Of a stretch of DNA of 64,000 nucleotides, positions 24,674 through 36,118 are shown piece by piece. The notes under the pieces are model-generated. The model saw nothing but the letters and a program-made list of their open reading frames with translations, was not told the DNA's origin and did no database searches. The stretch lies in contig CAADRB010000030.1 in NCBI GenBank assembly GCA_900708905.1, positions 1,739,139 through 1,803,138 of the forward strand. Reading direction: 5' to 3'. How positions within the stretch are numbered: the stretch's first letter is position 1; each line of letters starts with the position of its first letter. Made by a program: the position numbers and the translations under genes. The stretch is from Hymenolepis diminuta. Its lineage: Eukaryota; Platyhelminthes; Cestoda; Cyclophyllidea; Hymenolepididae.

Positions 24674-24781
24674 TTATTTACGTTCGCTAGGAACAAAGTT
24701 GAGGGAAACGCTGTTGATACAGTATCTTATATGTGTCGGCGCAGGTCCATCACTAAAAACGTGACCCAAATGAGCCTTACA
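24674..24781 (-). CDS. MSRB: MsrB exon 4 (residues 106-140)
   Basis: Encodes [24 protein letters not shown] with catalytic Cys126, and the stop TAA at 24674-24676. Confidence 0.95.
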   Translation of the reverse strand, partial: CKAHLGHVFSDGPAPTHIRYCINSVSLNFVPSERK

Positions 24782-25386
24782 CTAAAAGAGTAAAAAACTA
24801 ATAACATTATCTTATAATGAGTTTAAATTATGATATTATTATATGTCTAATAAATGGAATGCATTTTAATAGAGCATAACAAGTTCAAAGAGTTAACTGA
24901 ATCACATGATAACAGAGAGAAGTGCATACATTTTTGCAGACAACTTCAGTGCGTTCCATTCCATGTGAATTATCTGGAAGTCTCTCGATGTTTGTTCCTG
25001 AGTCATCTCCGGATTCGCTTGCGCCGGCGGCACGCGAAAAGGCCGGCCATCCACAACCACACTTGAATTTGTCATCAGACCTACAAACGAAAAGTGAACT
25101 TAGATACTGTTGTAATATACAGTGAATACTTATGCTCATATTTACATAGATTTAGACAATAAGGCAGTGTAACATGACATACTTAAATAATAAGCTGCCA
25201 CAGCAAGCGCATTTATATTGTCCATCCTCGAAATGCAAGTTATATTTTCCAGAATGTGGCTAATTGTTTACAAAGGTAAGCAAAATGAGACCTATCTACC
25301 TGCTCAGTTCCTTTCTCTCGAGTGACATGATACACTTCTGGAAGCAATTTCTTCTTCCATTCTTCGTCAGAGAAGTTGGTGCTCAT
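24674..25386 (-). CDS. MSRB: Methionine-R-sulfoxide reductase B (MsrB), complete, 4 exons
   Basis: MsrB reduces methionine-R-sulfoxide in proteins using a catalytic cysteine recycled by thioredoxin. Exons 25300-25386, 25183-25259, 24930-25080 and 24674-24781 join in phase to 140 residues. The zinc pairs are C46xxC49 and C103xxC106. The CGWPAF block is at residues 64-69, with likely resolving Cys64, and GMERTE follows it. The C-terminal [11 protein letters not shown] (108-118) leads into RYCINS with catalytic Cys126 encoded by TGC, so it is a cysteine and not a selenocysteine enzyme. The Met chosen is the first after an in-frame TAG 17 codons upstream. No signal or mitochondrial leader is seen, so a cytosolic enzyme is likely. 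The stretch between the WPAF and GMER blocks is some eight residues longer than in human MSRB3 and is Gly/Ser/Asp-rich. It is transcribed toward vinculin with a 1 kb gap. Confidence 0.95.
24930..25080 (-). CDS. MSRB: MsrB exon 3 (residues 55-105)
   Basis: Encodes [14 protein letters not shown], the longer acidic/Gly-rich loop and [11 protein letters not shown]. It ends phase 0 inside the second zinc cysteine pair, so C103 and C106 come from different exons. The intron is 148 bp. Confidence 0.94.
25183..25259 (-). CDS. MSRB: MsrB exon 2 (residues 30-55)
   Basis: Encodes [20 protein letters not shown] then GSLLF, with the first zinc cysteine pair C46/C49. It ends two bases into a Lys codon at donor GTATGT; the intron is 102 bp. 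Confidence 0.92.
25300..25386 (-). CDS. MSRB: MsrB exon 1 (residues 1-29)
   Basis: Encodes [20 protein letters not shown] then VTREKGTEQ, the N-terminal lead-in of the MsrB fold. Phase 0 donor GTAGAT; the next intron is 40 bp. Confidence 0.9.
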
Positions 25387-27935
25387 TTTTCTGATAATGG
25401 TGTATGCAGAACGGTATATGGGAACAGTCTTAAACTATTCTTAATTACAGTGAAAATATGGAAGAGAGATTATTTTGCACCAAAAGTCAAACTAAATAAT
25501 TTCCATATAACTACGATTAAAGTAATAAAAAAATATAATATGAGATTGATTTAATCACAAATGCAAATATATTTTAGATACTTCAAAAAGCAAAAAGATG
25601 ATTAAAATTAAAAGCTTATTTGACAGCAGTAAATTATATTTAAAATTAACATATTATCACACATATTCAATGAAAACAGAACTGCTGTACAACTTCACTT
25701 TCATACACAGCTCTAAACTTCTAGGTCAACAGCTAAAAGAAATTATAAAGGAAGTAAAACTGAATTTTATATTTAACTTAGCTCTATGAATGAATGAAAA
25801 TTTAACTTTAAGTAAATTTTGTTAACAGGCAAAATTAAAAAATATGACAAATTTGTGTGAAATTATTATGACTATCAATTTGAAGGTACATTTATTCAGC
25901 AACAAATTTTAATTTAAATTCATTTTATTCATTTTTTACGGTAGGCAATACCTTCTTTTAGGAATATTGAAACGAGATCGCAATTTAGTTATACCTTAGT
26001 TTTTGCATCGTTGTATTTAGCACTCACATTTATTTTTTGGTTGAACCACTATTCAGCCTTATGCACATGAAGCGATGGGTGTCACTATGTTCGCATTAAA
26101 TAAATGAACATATGTTACCTCTGATTAATCTCGATTTTTACCCACTTACACTTTGGCTTAATGTAAGGTTAGGTAAAATTAGAAGAACAGAATTAGAAAT
26201 CGAGATACCGAAAAATACAAATATGTAACGGATAAATATGTATGTATCGAAATGCATAAATCAGGTTGCTGTATTTGCAAAATAAAAGTAGGAGAATCTA
26301 GGAAAATATGTTAAAATTAATTATTTTGAGTTTGTAAACATAAGCAGTAAACAGAACTGTCCATGAATTTTAAGAGTTATTTTGTTGATTTTATGAATAA
26401 TACAAAAGAAACTAATTTAAAATTCTGATTCTAATCTTCTTTAGGATTTGTTTTAAAATTTATAGGAACTGAGTAAAGTTTGGCAATGCAAAATATTGTC
26501 ACTCAAGATAAGGGAAAAGTAATTTGTGCACCGAAAACTCATACACTTTCGTCCAAACTCGAGATGAGATAAATCCGCAGGTTTCTCTTTTATTATAACA
26601 GAACTTTTAGAATATGCTATCCAGTTAATATGCTCAATGCTATTATTATTAAATCGTTATTTGAGTTCATCTTGAGTAAGGTCTAGCGTATTTTGCTATA
26701 CTCTGTCCAGTCTCATGTAACCATTTTTGGCCCAAAGGGAATTCAAAAGAATCAAAGTGAAGAAGAATCATTTAGATCTGAATATTGTGGACTTGGTTTC
26801 ATTCGGCTTCTCAGGGTTCAAATCACGAAAATTACGCCCCTGAAGGTTAGGATATCCCAAAGTAAATTTTATCCATATGAGAAAGGGATAACTCGATACT
26901 TGAAGCATTCAAATAAGATGACATCCCGATTTCATTATTTACTCCAATTCAATTTCCCTGATTCATCTCTTTTTGGATAACTTTGCTGTTTCGCGTGTTC
27001 AGATGTCATCCACGATTAAAATATATAAATTTGTTCTTGTATTGCTAAGGGTAATTGTTTCTCTTCCTTTATATCACATCTTATTGATTTTGCTATTTTT
27101 GGTAATGCTATTTAAACTATATTTAAAAGACCCAAATAAATATGCTCTCGAAGGAACTTGAGGAGGACTTATAATTTATCAACGGGGATTCAAAGTAAAA
27201 TTTTAAATGGATATGATTTCATGTTTCATATGGCAAAGACTGCCTAATCGACCACAACGACTTAAAAACTAACTAAATTGGCATCACTGCCTAACTTAAC
27301 AAATTTTGAACCCGAACTTTACTTAACTGGGTTTAAGAATCTGTCAATAAATTAAAGGTATATTTGAATAAAATAATATCAAATTTAAATTTACACTGCA
27401 TCTATTTTTATAAGTTGGTTAATCACGAGTAGTGGAAATGATTTCTATACTATTTTTCTACGTTCTTGAATATCAAATAAAACATGGTCATTAAGATTAT
27501 AGGCTTTCTGCTATATGACAAAGCTGGTATTCACTTTAAGTAAACCTTACCTATTATCCGATTTCAATTTGGTAGTTCTCGAAAACAGATTTATGTGCAA
27601 GCATAAAAATCTTTTTGGCCAAAGAATTTTATTTTCTTTCATTTATCCGACCGACTCATTTTATGTCAATCTAATTATCGTATTGAATGGTTTAATTTAG
27701 ACTCTAACAATAAACAACTAACTTCAAACAACCTGTTTATCGTCTACAATCAAATAAACAATTCAGAAGCTAGCAGATTTAATGGAAATTTCTGCAGATG
27801 TGTAGGTAAATGCTGTAGATCTTTATATATATATAGAAAAGTTTTATCATATCAAGTCCAAAACAGGTTCATTTATTGTATCTACGAGTAAATTAGGAAT
27901 AAGAGTGCTATAACGCAACCAACTAGGAGTTCGGA

Positions 27936-28021
27936 TAGTAATCTCGCAGAGCCAACAATCTAGAAAACTAGGTGATATAGCAACTTAACACAGAAGCCAA
28001 TAACCCACGGCAGAGCATAAG
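27936..28021. repeat. 86-bp direct duplicate, copy A
   Basis: Matches copy B at 28637-28722 at 83 of 86 positions without gaps. All three mismatches fall in one ten-base stretch in the middle. Flanks do not match. Confidence 0.85.
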
Positions 28022-28636
28022 TAAAGTAAAAAAAGACAGTTAATTGATCCTTACCGTAACTTTACAATTAAGTGCATACTGCAATTGATTGTTTCCATTT
28101 CAACTGACCTCCATTAAATGAGATAACGTGAATGGAAATGAGTAAGTTTAAAATGTATCATGGAAACAGATCAAAATTTAAACTAGTACAATCATAGGTA
28201 TGAAATTTTGAAGATATTTTGAAGTTTGCACATGATTTTAACACTTTTTGTTCCAATATCCGCTTAAAGTAAGTAATTATAGTCTAGCTGGAGGAGCTTT
28301 TCATTTACTTAAGGGGCAAGTGGCTATGGATTTTTAGTTGTGATTGATTTAAGCAAATTTTTTCAGATACGTTAGAGTGGGTATATAAGGATACTTTTGA
28401 GGTTCAAATTAAATAATTATGTTTTGATCATTAAGGACGAAAATTCATATTCAGATGAGAAAATATTTAAATCTATTTGATACTAAGAAACTTATCCTAC
28501 ATCAGTGAAAATTCAAATTGGACATATTTGTAGAAAATTAATATCATTTATACATACTTTTGATAGGTTTATGCAAATTAAACATCACATTAACTAAAAA
28601 TGTATATTTGTCTATGTAACAAACCAAAGTTTCTGG

Positions 28637-28722
28637 TAGTAATCTCGCAGAGCCAACAATCGAGAAAGCTTGGTGATATAGCAACTTAACACAGAAGCCA
28701 ATAACCCACGGCAGAGCATAAG
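28637..28722. repeat. 86-bp direct duplicate, copy B
   Basis: Second copy, same orientation, 701 bp after copy A. On the minus strand it stays open in a 60-codon frame (28544-28726) that is not recognisable as a known protein. Confidence 0.85.
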
Positions 28723-29869
28723 GCACGCTATAGTCAACACGCGTGTATTAACGAAACTCACTCTCAGTCGGTATCGGCTTAAACAAATACGAATAATTAT
28801 TATGTGTCTTTATCGATAGGGAAATAAAGAAAGAAATTACATTTTTATTCATAGAAGAAATATTGGGAGCGGGGGAAAATAATTATCATTTCTTCTAACA
28901 AAGAGATTTAAAGGTCCCATGAATATTGCAGAGAGTTAATTTTCAGGCTTATACCCCTGCGGGACGTTGAAGTGTGGGGAGCTTTAATAAAGAATACTTT
29001 TTTGAATTGTTATAATAGAGTTAACTGGCTTTTAGCACTGAAGCTCCTTTAGAGCAAAAGACATCAATAAGGACTAATAAATATGCACAAAAGTTAACCA
29101 AATTTAATCTAGATGTATTTGATGTGATAATTTTATTTTGGTGCAAAATGCTGACTGAGTAAATTCCTTTAAACTCAGCCAAAGGTGAACAGTGAACTGC
29201 AATGACCCTAATAATATGTTAAAATTGGTAGAAAAATTAGTACCCCCAGCTTATAGAGGAAATGATATGCATGAATGGAAATGTGCATCAAATTCCCTTA
29301 AATCCTATAAAATGATAGGAGAATTAAGCGTTATTATTCGGAAAATCACCTTCCACTCTTATAATATTAAAATTATTGCTAATCTGACATTGCGATTGAC
29401 GGATAACCTTAACAATTACTTTAAATATATACTCTCCCATTTGGCTAAGTTATGTTCGAAGTAAATCCCAAACTCATTTAATCAGATCTGACCCCCTTTT
29501 CCTATCCCAATTTAATATCTTAAAGATAGCATCATCTCGTTTGACCGGTATAATGTGTATTGTATTGAACCATCGGCATTGTAATCGCGTTTGAATTTGC
29601 TTCACTAAAGAATACCCGACCAATGATTCGTCTGGTTATCTAAACTGGACTTCAGAGGGATGCTTAATAGAAGGCCATAAATAAGAAAATTAAAACTATT
29701 CATTAAGGGAAAATGAAGCTAACTGCTTCAAGAAAGCCAACTTCAAATTAACATATATTTTTGCATTAGTGTGTATAATTTATGCATTACTAAAAGAGTA
29801 GATTTTGACGGAAGTGATAATTATTTGTAGGAAAGGTGAAGCTGAATTCGATAATTTGTCTATTTTTAT

Positions 29870-30085
29870 AAATACTTCCCGAGTTCATTTAGGAAAAATT
29901 TTCTAACACTAATCTTTCGTAGCTTGATAGCATCATGAGGCCTCCTTGGCGAGAAACTCAAATACCACCACATTCTTTAGTGGTGGTGCGGTTGGCCATT
30001 CCGCTCACTGGATGTGCACCTGTGGACATCAAATCCGTGACTTCCGACTTCAAATACTTTAAATGCTGCATCAATGGTTCAAATA
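29870..30085 (-). repeat. SINE-like repeat, longest inverted copy
   Basis: On the minus strand it carries a box B-like CACGGATTTGATGTCC (30023-30038), then GTGCACATCCAGTGAGCGG, a CACCACC..GTGGTGG short palindrome, GAGTTTCTCGCC (29948-29959), and ends AACTCGGGAAGTATT. It links the head seen at 3131-3250 and 6185-6330 with the tail seen at 19186-19345. Confidence 0.6.
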
Positions 30086-31597
30086 TGGCCAATAAATACT
30101 ATTTGTGTTAGTATTTAGATTCGATTAAAGTAAACATTTCACTCTAATGGTTAATTTATATATATTTTACAATTTATATCTGGAGTGTATAAACAGAAGT
30201 TGGAGATTTCGACAAAATTAAAAGAAATTGATTAAATTTATTATGTTTCCAATTCAAATTAATACAAAAATAATACAATTTAGGGTGTTGGTTAGAACAA
30301 CTAATGCAAATATTTGACAGCTATGATAAATGAGACAATTATTATTATTCCCAGTGTCTCATCTTCCTGCTACATTGAATTCACCTACCTTTCCAATCTC
30401 TATTTCAGTACTTAAATTTTACTACTTAAAGTTTTACCCGCAGGAAAAGTGGACTAATGAAGAAGCCGAACTTCGAGCTCAGATCAAGCTACATAGTCGT
30501 CAGTCGCTGTTGCTTATGGTGGGATAGAGCTCACGCGGGCAAGTCGCTCCCTGCTTCCATCATTTTTAATCTTTGATACATCTTTATGTCCCTTCTTATT
30601 TACTTGCCTTATCAGTATGATATGCCTTAATAAAGATCTATATAGACCACGTTACCTTAATATGTATTGTTTCGTCCTAGCATATCTGCATCCAGTAAAC
30701 TGTATGACATGCCACGGAAATGGCAGCAGAAGGATAATTTGTCATGACATCACTTCTCTACCCAAGATGTGCTTTAAAGGCCATTTCTCTTTAAAGGGCT
30801 TAGAACTTAAAAAGTTAGCCATGATAGTGAAATCAGAGAAAACTTTCAGTCCTTCTTTATTCACTAGTCCTCAAAGCAAGATTGCTTTGTTACATATTAT
30901 TTAGAATTAATTTTACCATTTCATTTACTAGGCTGCTGTTGTTCAAAATGGAGATTTTTAGTTACAATATTGTCTATTGAATGCTATTTTATGTTTATCT
31001 TAAGGGCAGTCAATTGAATCGGCGCTGATTTTGACCGGACTGGTGAAGAAATTAGTCTAAACCTACTTTCAATTTTAGTTGCCAGTCGAGGTAATTGAAT
31101 GGTTCGTTATGGAGGATTGATATTAATCTTCCATCATTAGAAAATCTACTATGTTTAATAAAAGATAAATACGTTTTATCATATCTTTTCCAGGGGCTAA
31201 GAATTAACTTATCAAATTACCATTTTTTCAATAGGGGGCTATGAAAAATAGGACACAAAAGGAAGAAAAAAAAGCCATCGGGAATTTTCATTGTCCTACA
31301 TTGATTTTAAAGAGAATAAAGAAGGAAAAGGGAGAGAAATTTCCTTTATTCATATTTTTAGATTTAGTTGTTCTGTATGTGAGGAAGTGAAGAAAGAGAA
31401 TGCCAACCAGTTAAGATCAGGTAAATATTTAGGAAAAATAAATTAAATTTACTGCAACATATGCTTTTCTGGAATTATTGCTATATTAGTTATTTATAAA
31501 TAAACGATAACACCTATTTAATTTGAAATTGCCGCCCATTGTTCATAAAATATTTCAAAATTTGAGAATCCATTAGAGGATTTAAAATGTACGCTGA

Positions 31598-31730
31598 TAG
31601 TACAGTGGTCAAGTCATGAAATCGATACCCACCTATGGGCACTCAGAAATACGAGTAACCAACCGTATTGATTAATTCTGGTCAACACGAAGAGTAGTAA
31701 AATGTGAGTATCCTATAGAATGACTGGCGA
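31598..31730 (+). repeat. SINE-like repeat, diverged copy
   Basis: AATCGATACCCACCTATGGG followed by CACTCAGAAA and AACCAACC parallels the head and middle of the 29870-30085 copy. AAATGTGAGTATCCTATAGA followed by ATGACTGGCG parallels its GAGTTTCTC block. Similarity is moderate. Confidence 0.4.
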
Positions 31731-34199
31731 ATATCAATCCTTTTCTTCAAGTCAAATGCTGTTAAAAATTTCCCTAATAGGTTAATGACTTTAGTGGATA
31801 ATAAAGCCAAACTGTACAATATAGCTAATGCCTTTCAGCCTTAATTAATGGGAACTTTCTGTCCCGTGCTTTATACACTTGGCCTTTTGTCATCCTGATC
31901 TTGTTGATTAGAAAAGGAACACCAACGAGAGATAATTGAATAAAGGAGTGTGTGGGGACCTGGTTTCTACCTGTTTTTAACTATCATATTAATTCAACTT
32001 TTCTCCAGTCCCATACCACCCTCATATTGAATTTTACTTTGTTATAAGACCCAGGCATGCTAACAGTCCAACAGCCCAATATGTAAGAACATATGCCGGC
32101 AAGTTGGTAACATGGGCATAGAACATGGACCATTGGGGAAGCTTAACCTGGGTGGTCAGTGTAGACATTGGTTAGATGAAGGTATATACTCAGGTTCTTG
32201 CAGCTCGAGGTAGAGGACTGTGGTCATGCTGGCAAGTTGGTGGCTTCCTCTCCCTCTTTTTAGCTTACCCTTCTTGATCAATAGTTCTATTTCTCATACG
32301 CCTCATATAGACTTAACGTTCTATCATATTAACTTTCCTTATCTAAATGGTGTTTCTTAATAATAGATATACTTTGATCGTGCTTCTTATTCCTACCGTA
32401 TATTGAATTTCACTTTTTTGTCTGTGATTCAGTAATCTTCGCTTAAACAACATTTCAGTTTGTCTTTGTTGTCTTACTCCTCCATGATCAGCTTTATATT
32501 CTTTTTCAATGTAGCTGTTTTTTATCTGAATTGGATAGTGAAGATTGACGTCCACTATCTGTTTTCTCTCTTAGTGGCTGTGACCAGCACTACTCCATTT
32601 CAATCATGTGGTATATTAAGGATCTTAGAGACTTGAAAGAACTTTAATCTAGTGTAAAATTAGTATAGATAATTAAACTATATATTACTTAATTATGTAA
32701 TGACAAGATAAGATTATATTGAATCAGGTCATAGTAATGGAGCGTTTAGCGGGTGTAATGAACAAAGACTCACTCACATTACGAATTAAATCGGCAAATA
32801 TAAGTACCTTCTACGGATGAATGCTCGCTTTAGAACAATGCCTATTCACATTTTGACTTGATCAGATATGTACTAAATAAGACAGAATCAGAACAAGTAC
32901 TATTTACGTAAAAAGTTGAGTTATGCTCCAGAGGGGCATAGCCAACTTACTAAATAACTAACTATTCCATTGAAAAGGAGCGAAGGCTTCACAATTTAAA
33001 AGTTGGGCGAATTTATATTCAGAGAAGTATTTCTTTTAAATGACCCGATGAATTACTACTCTTATTCCCCTTCTTCATTTCTTATTTTGTAGACTTATTT
33101 TAATTCATGACCAAGCGTTAACTTAAAATCACGTAACACTAAGCGAATATTGAAAATTAAGCACTATTTTCAAAAAGTACATTTACGCATGATAATGTAA
33201 CTCTAACGAGTGTGCGTCTTTTTCATATCTCTTCGTTTGTTTTTCCTTCAGATAAACGGATCTGGAGAAGGGGGAAATTTCGATCCATATATTGTGTGAA
33301 TCTTATTGCATTTCTGCCTTAGACGACACGAAATGATCATTTAATACTAGACAAGATTCCATTTCCAAATTCTGTATCGTGATTCAAGGACCTTTTTACG
33401 AATTTTCTTCCTGAATTACATTGATAATAATGGAACTATTCCCACTTTTTTGGTGTACGTTTAAAGAATTCTACAATCTGAATACTATCTATGGGGATCT
33501 AATTTATAGAGCCACCTTTCTCATTCCTGTCAGAAGGAGTTCGATGGAAAACGTAAGGGCATTTAAATCAGTTTATTATTTGAAAATATTCTGAACGAAT
33601 ACTAAATGGCCCATTTGCTTACTAGTTAACGATTTCAACCCTTTGTGTTTAGTTATGGAGTCTCGACTGCATAATAGTATATAATCGACGAAGGCCAACT
33701 AGCTAGACGAATTATAATTTGAAACTGGATTGTAGATAAATTCGTGCTTACGGGTCCAGGAGTTGTTTTCTATTCAAGCCATATAATAATAATATATAAA
33801 CCACCGCTTTCATCACACAGATGGAATGACAAGACTCCTTCTTTAATGCCGTTAATTATTAAACCGCAATTTTCCATTTCATATTTCTGAGTTTTGAAGG
33901 GTTGTTAGAACAAAAGCAATTACAATTTTCCTGTCAAGGTAAAGGACAGCTCATTGTTATAACGGCTAATCAGGCATCAACTAAGAATGTTCATCGTAAA
34001 ACCAGACCTGGAAGATGAAACTTACTAAGTTGATCCTTTTGTCGGTAAACTGGGGATAAAAACTCATCCGCTTAGGATATTTGAAGCTCAGTACAAGTCT
34101 CTATTATTCAAAAACCTTCAAAGGTTTTAAGGCGAAAAGAATATGGAACGTTTTAATTTGGATATTTGTTGCGTAAGGGGTGTATTTGCGTTGTTTTAG

Positions 34200-34539
34200 G
34201 ACAGGTGTTGGCCATTTTAATGCCTTCAGCCTTAATTAAGTTCAAGATTTGCCGTTTCGTTTTGGTTGACTTTATTTACGTATTACTGACATATTCGAAT
34301 GACGACACGTCTAATTTCCTTATTGACTGCTGTGGATTGATATTCAGTGGTCTCCTAGTTTTTGGTTCCATGCGTGGGTCATTTGTCGTGATTTGCGGTC
34401 TAAATGGACATATCAATATTAAGAGATACGAATTAATCTTCCCTTTTCTATTTATGGGGTTCTTGGAAGGCTTTTTCGTTACAGTCAAACACAGTGTTGC
34501 TCTAATCGTCTTCATTAATTGGTATGTATTAAAAGTCAG
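34200..34539 (+). CDS. Candidate exon (or pseudo-exon) of a multi-pass membrane protein
   Basis: After a strong acceptor (TTGTTTTAG, 34191-34199) a frame stays open for 340 bases to a donor-like CAG/GTAATT; an alternative GTATGT donor is at 34522. It encodes four hydrophobic stretches: FVLVDFIYVLLTY, CCGLIFSGLLVFGSM, LIFPFLFMGFLEGFF and VALIVFINWYVL. The CCG..GLLVFG..R pattern loosely recalls LAPTM4/DUF4728-type four-helix proteins. An ATG at 34143 starts MERFNLDICC in another frame, so a frameshift or a missing exon would be needed. The function is unknown and it may be chance or a dead copy. Confidence 0.27.
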
Positions 34540-36098
34540 GTAATTTTTCAGTACTGTCGGGAACCAGTTTTCTTCAATTCAAGTATTACATAGTTCTCAA
34601 GTCAGATAACGTGGTAAAATTAGCGCAAAATTTTTTCATTTCATTTTATTAGAACGTTACTTTGGCTAAAATGCCAACCCGAATTAAGATAAGGCTCAAA
34701 AGCCTCCAATACTGTCTAGATGCTCAAACTATACAGTAACTTTTGAACTATTTTTTGCACTTTTATTATGCTGTAAACATGTTTTTCTAAGTAAGTAAAT
34801 CGAAAATTAGAAAAAGGGAAAATAGAGGACTGCATTTTCATTTAGGCGAAAATCTAATCGCAAACAAAGTGATGAATTGAATGTATATGATCATTGCTCT
34901 CGTCTTTTCTCCCTTTTGCATAGGACAAAAAGAGAATATTTTTGAGGGTAAAATGTGCAAGAAGTAATTAACACTCATAAATATGTTAAATAAATCTTAG
35001 GTAGTATAGTGTCTGCTCTTTGATTGTCTTAGAGGAGGAGTAGATCCACAGAGTCCGCATGAACATAATCTCATCCTTAATCTACTGGCAAATCAGATTT
35101 AAACACTGAGACCATTAAATAACAATGAATAATTCAGGTGTCGGATGCTAAAGTGTGAAATTTAGAACGTTAAAATATGACCCAGCGGACTCCAATTATT
35201 AAGTAACCGGCAGAAAATGTGAAGAATCCTGAATTGCAATGAAGTAAGACTCTTCTTGCTCAGACGCTCTACTCGTCTCAATTTATTTAGACTCTTTTAT
35301 TGCTTCCTATATTGGGACGCTTCTCTCTGATTAAAACGGTTATAATTATAATTTGCCGTGGATAATATTAACAATATGGCGGGTTAACTACGGAGTGTGT
35401 AATACCTACGAGCGAGGCTACATAATTTGAATTAAGGGACTTAATTGAAAATCTCTCCCTTTTCAAATAAGCATAAATGTATCTTTATGTCTACTGCTGG
35501 ATATTTATTAGACCGTCTGAATGGATTTACTCCCCTAAGGGGCTGTTATCCGTTTTTTATTTGTGCTAGAAGCAACATATAGTTTATAAATACAAAATTT
35601 GAAAACCTTAATTTGATCAAATCAATTTTACCTTTTTCAAAGACACTAATAGAGTTTGAATGTATGAAAGTATTTACTGCCTTCCAATTCAAATTCAGCT
35701 AACTATATTTTGGATATAAATATACTCAGGCATTTTTTTCTAAATTAATTCTAGCTGTTTCCGTTTTTAGCGCTATTTTGGATCGAGCTTAAATATAAGA
35801 AATAATGGTTAAATGTTTCGTTTAAATATATTTAGAAACGACATCGTGTCGAACTGTTTCTATAAAAAATGAGAAAGTGATTAACTATAGAAGGACCCTT
35901 GATTTCAATCTTGATAAAACGGCTAAGCAACTGACAAGGCGAAATAACAGCCGAATTAATCCACCCATATGCGGTTTTCCTGACCTGCAACTGTCTAATT
36001 GAAACTGACAAGAGAAACGAACGGGTGAGTGCTCAAGACTAGTGTCCATGATACTAACTGTCATCACCAATCGAATTAAAGTCATTTCTCCAGTGACT

Positions 36099-36118
36099 TA
36101 TATATATATATATATATA
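36099..36118. repeat. TA dinucleotide microsatellite
   Basis: About ten uninterrupted TA units, bounded by CTTA and TAAG so that the whole is palindromic. Confidence 0.9.

Noticed and set aside
24350..25125. Plus-strand frames opposite MsrB and its 3' flank
   Set aside because: Those over the exons are antisense shadows, and the one at 24350-24652 has no ATG start and no recognisable domain.
30330..30904. Two plus-strand frames in the gene-poor interval
   Set aside because: The second contains CMTCHGNG, which hints at a zinc motif, but only one CxxC pair is present and no partner exon could be found.
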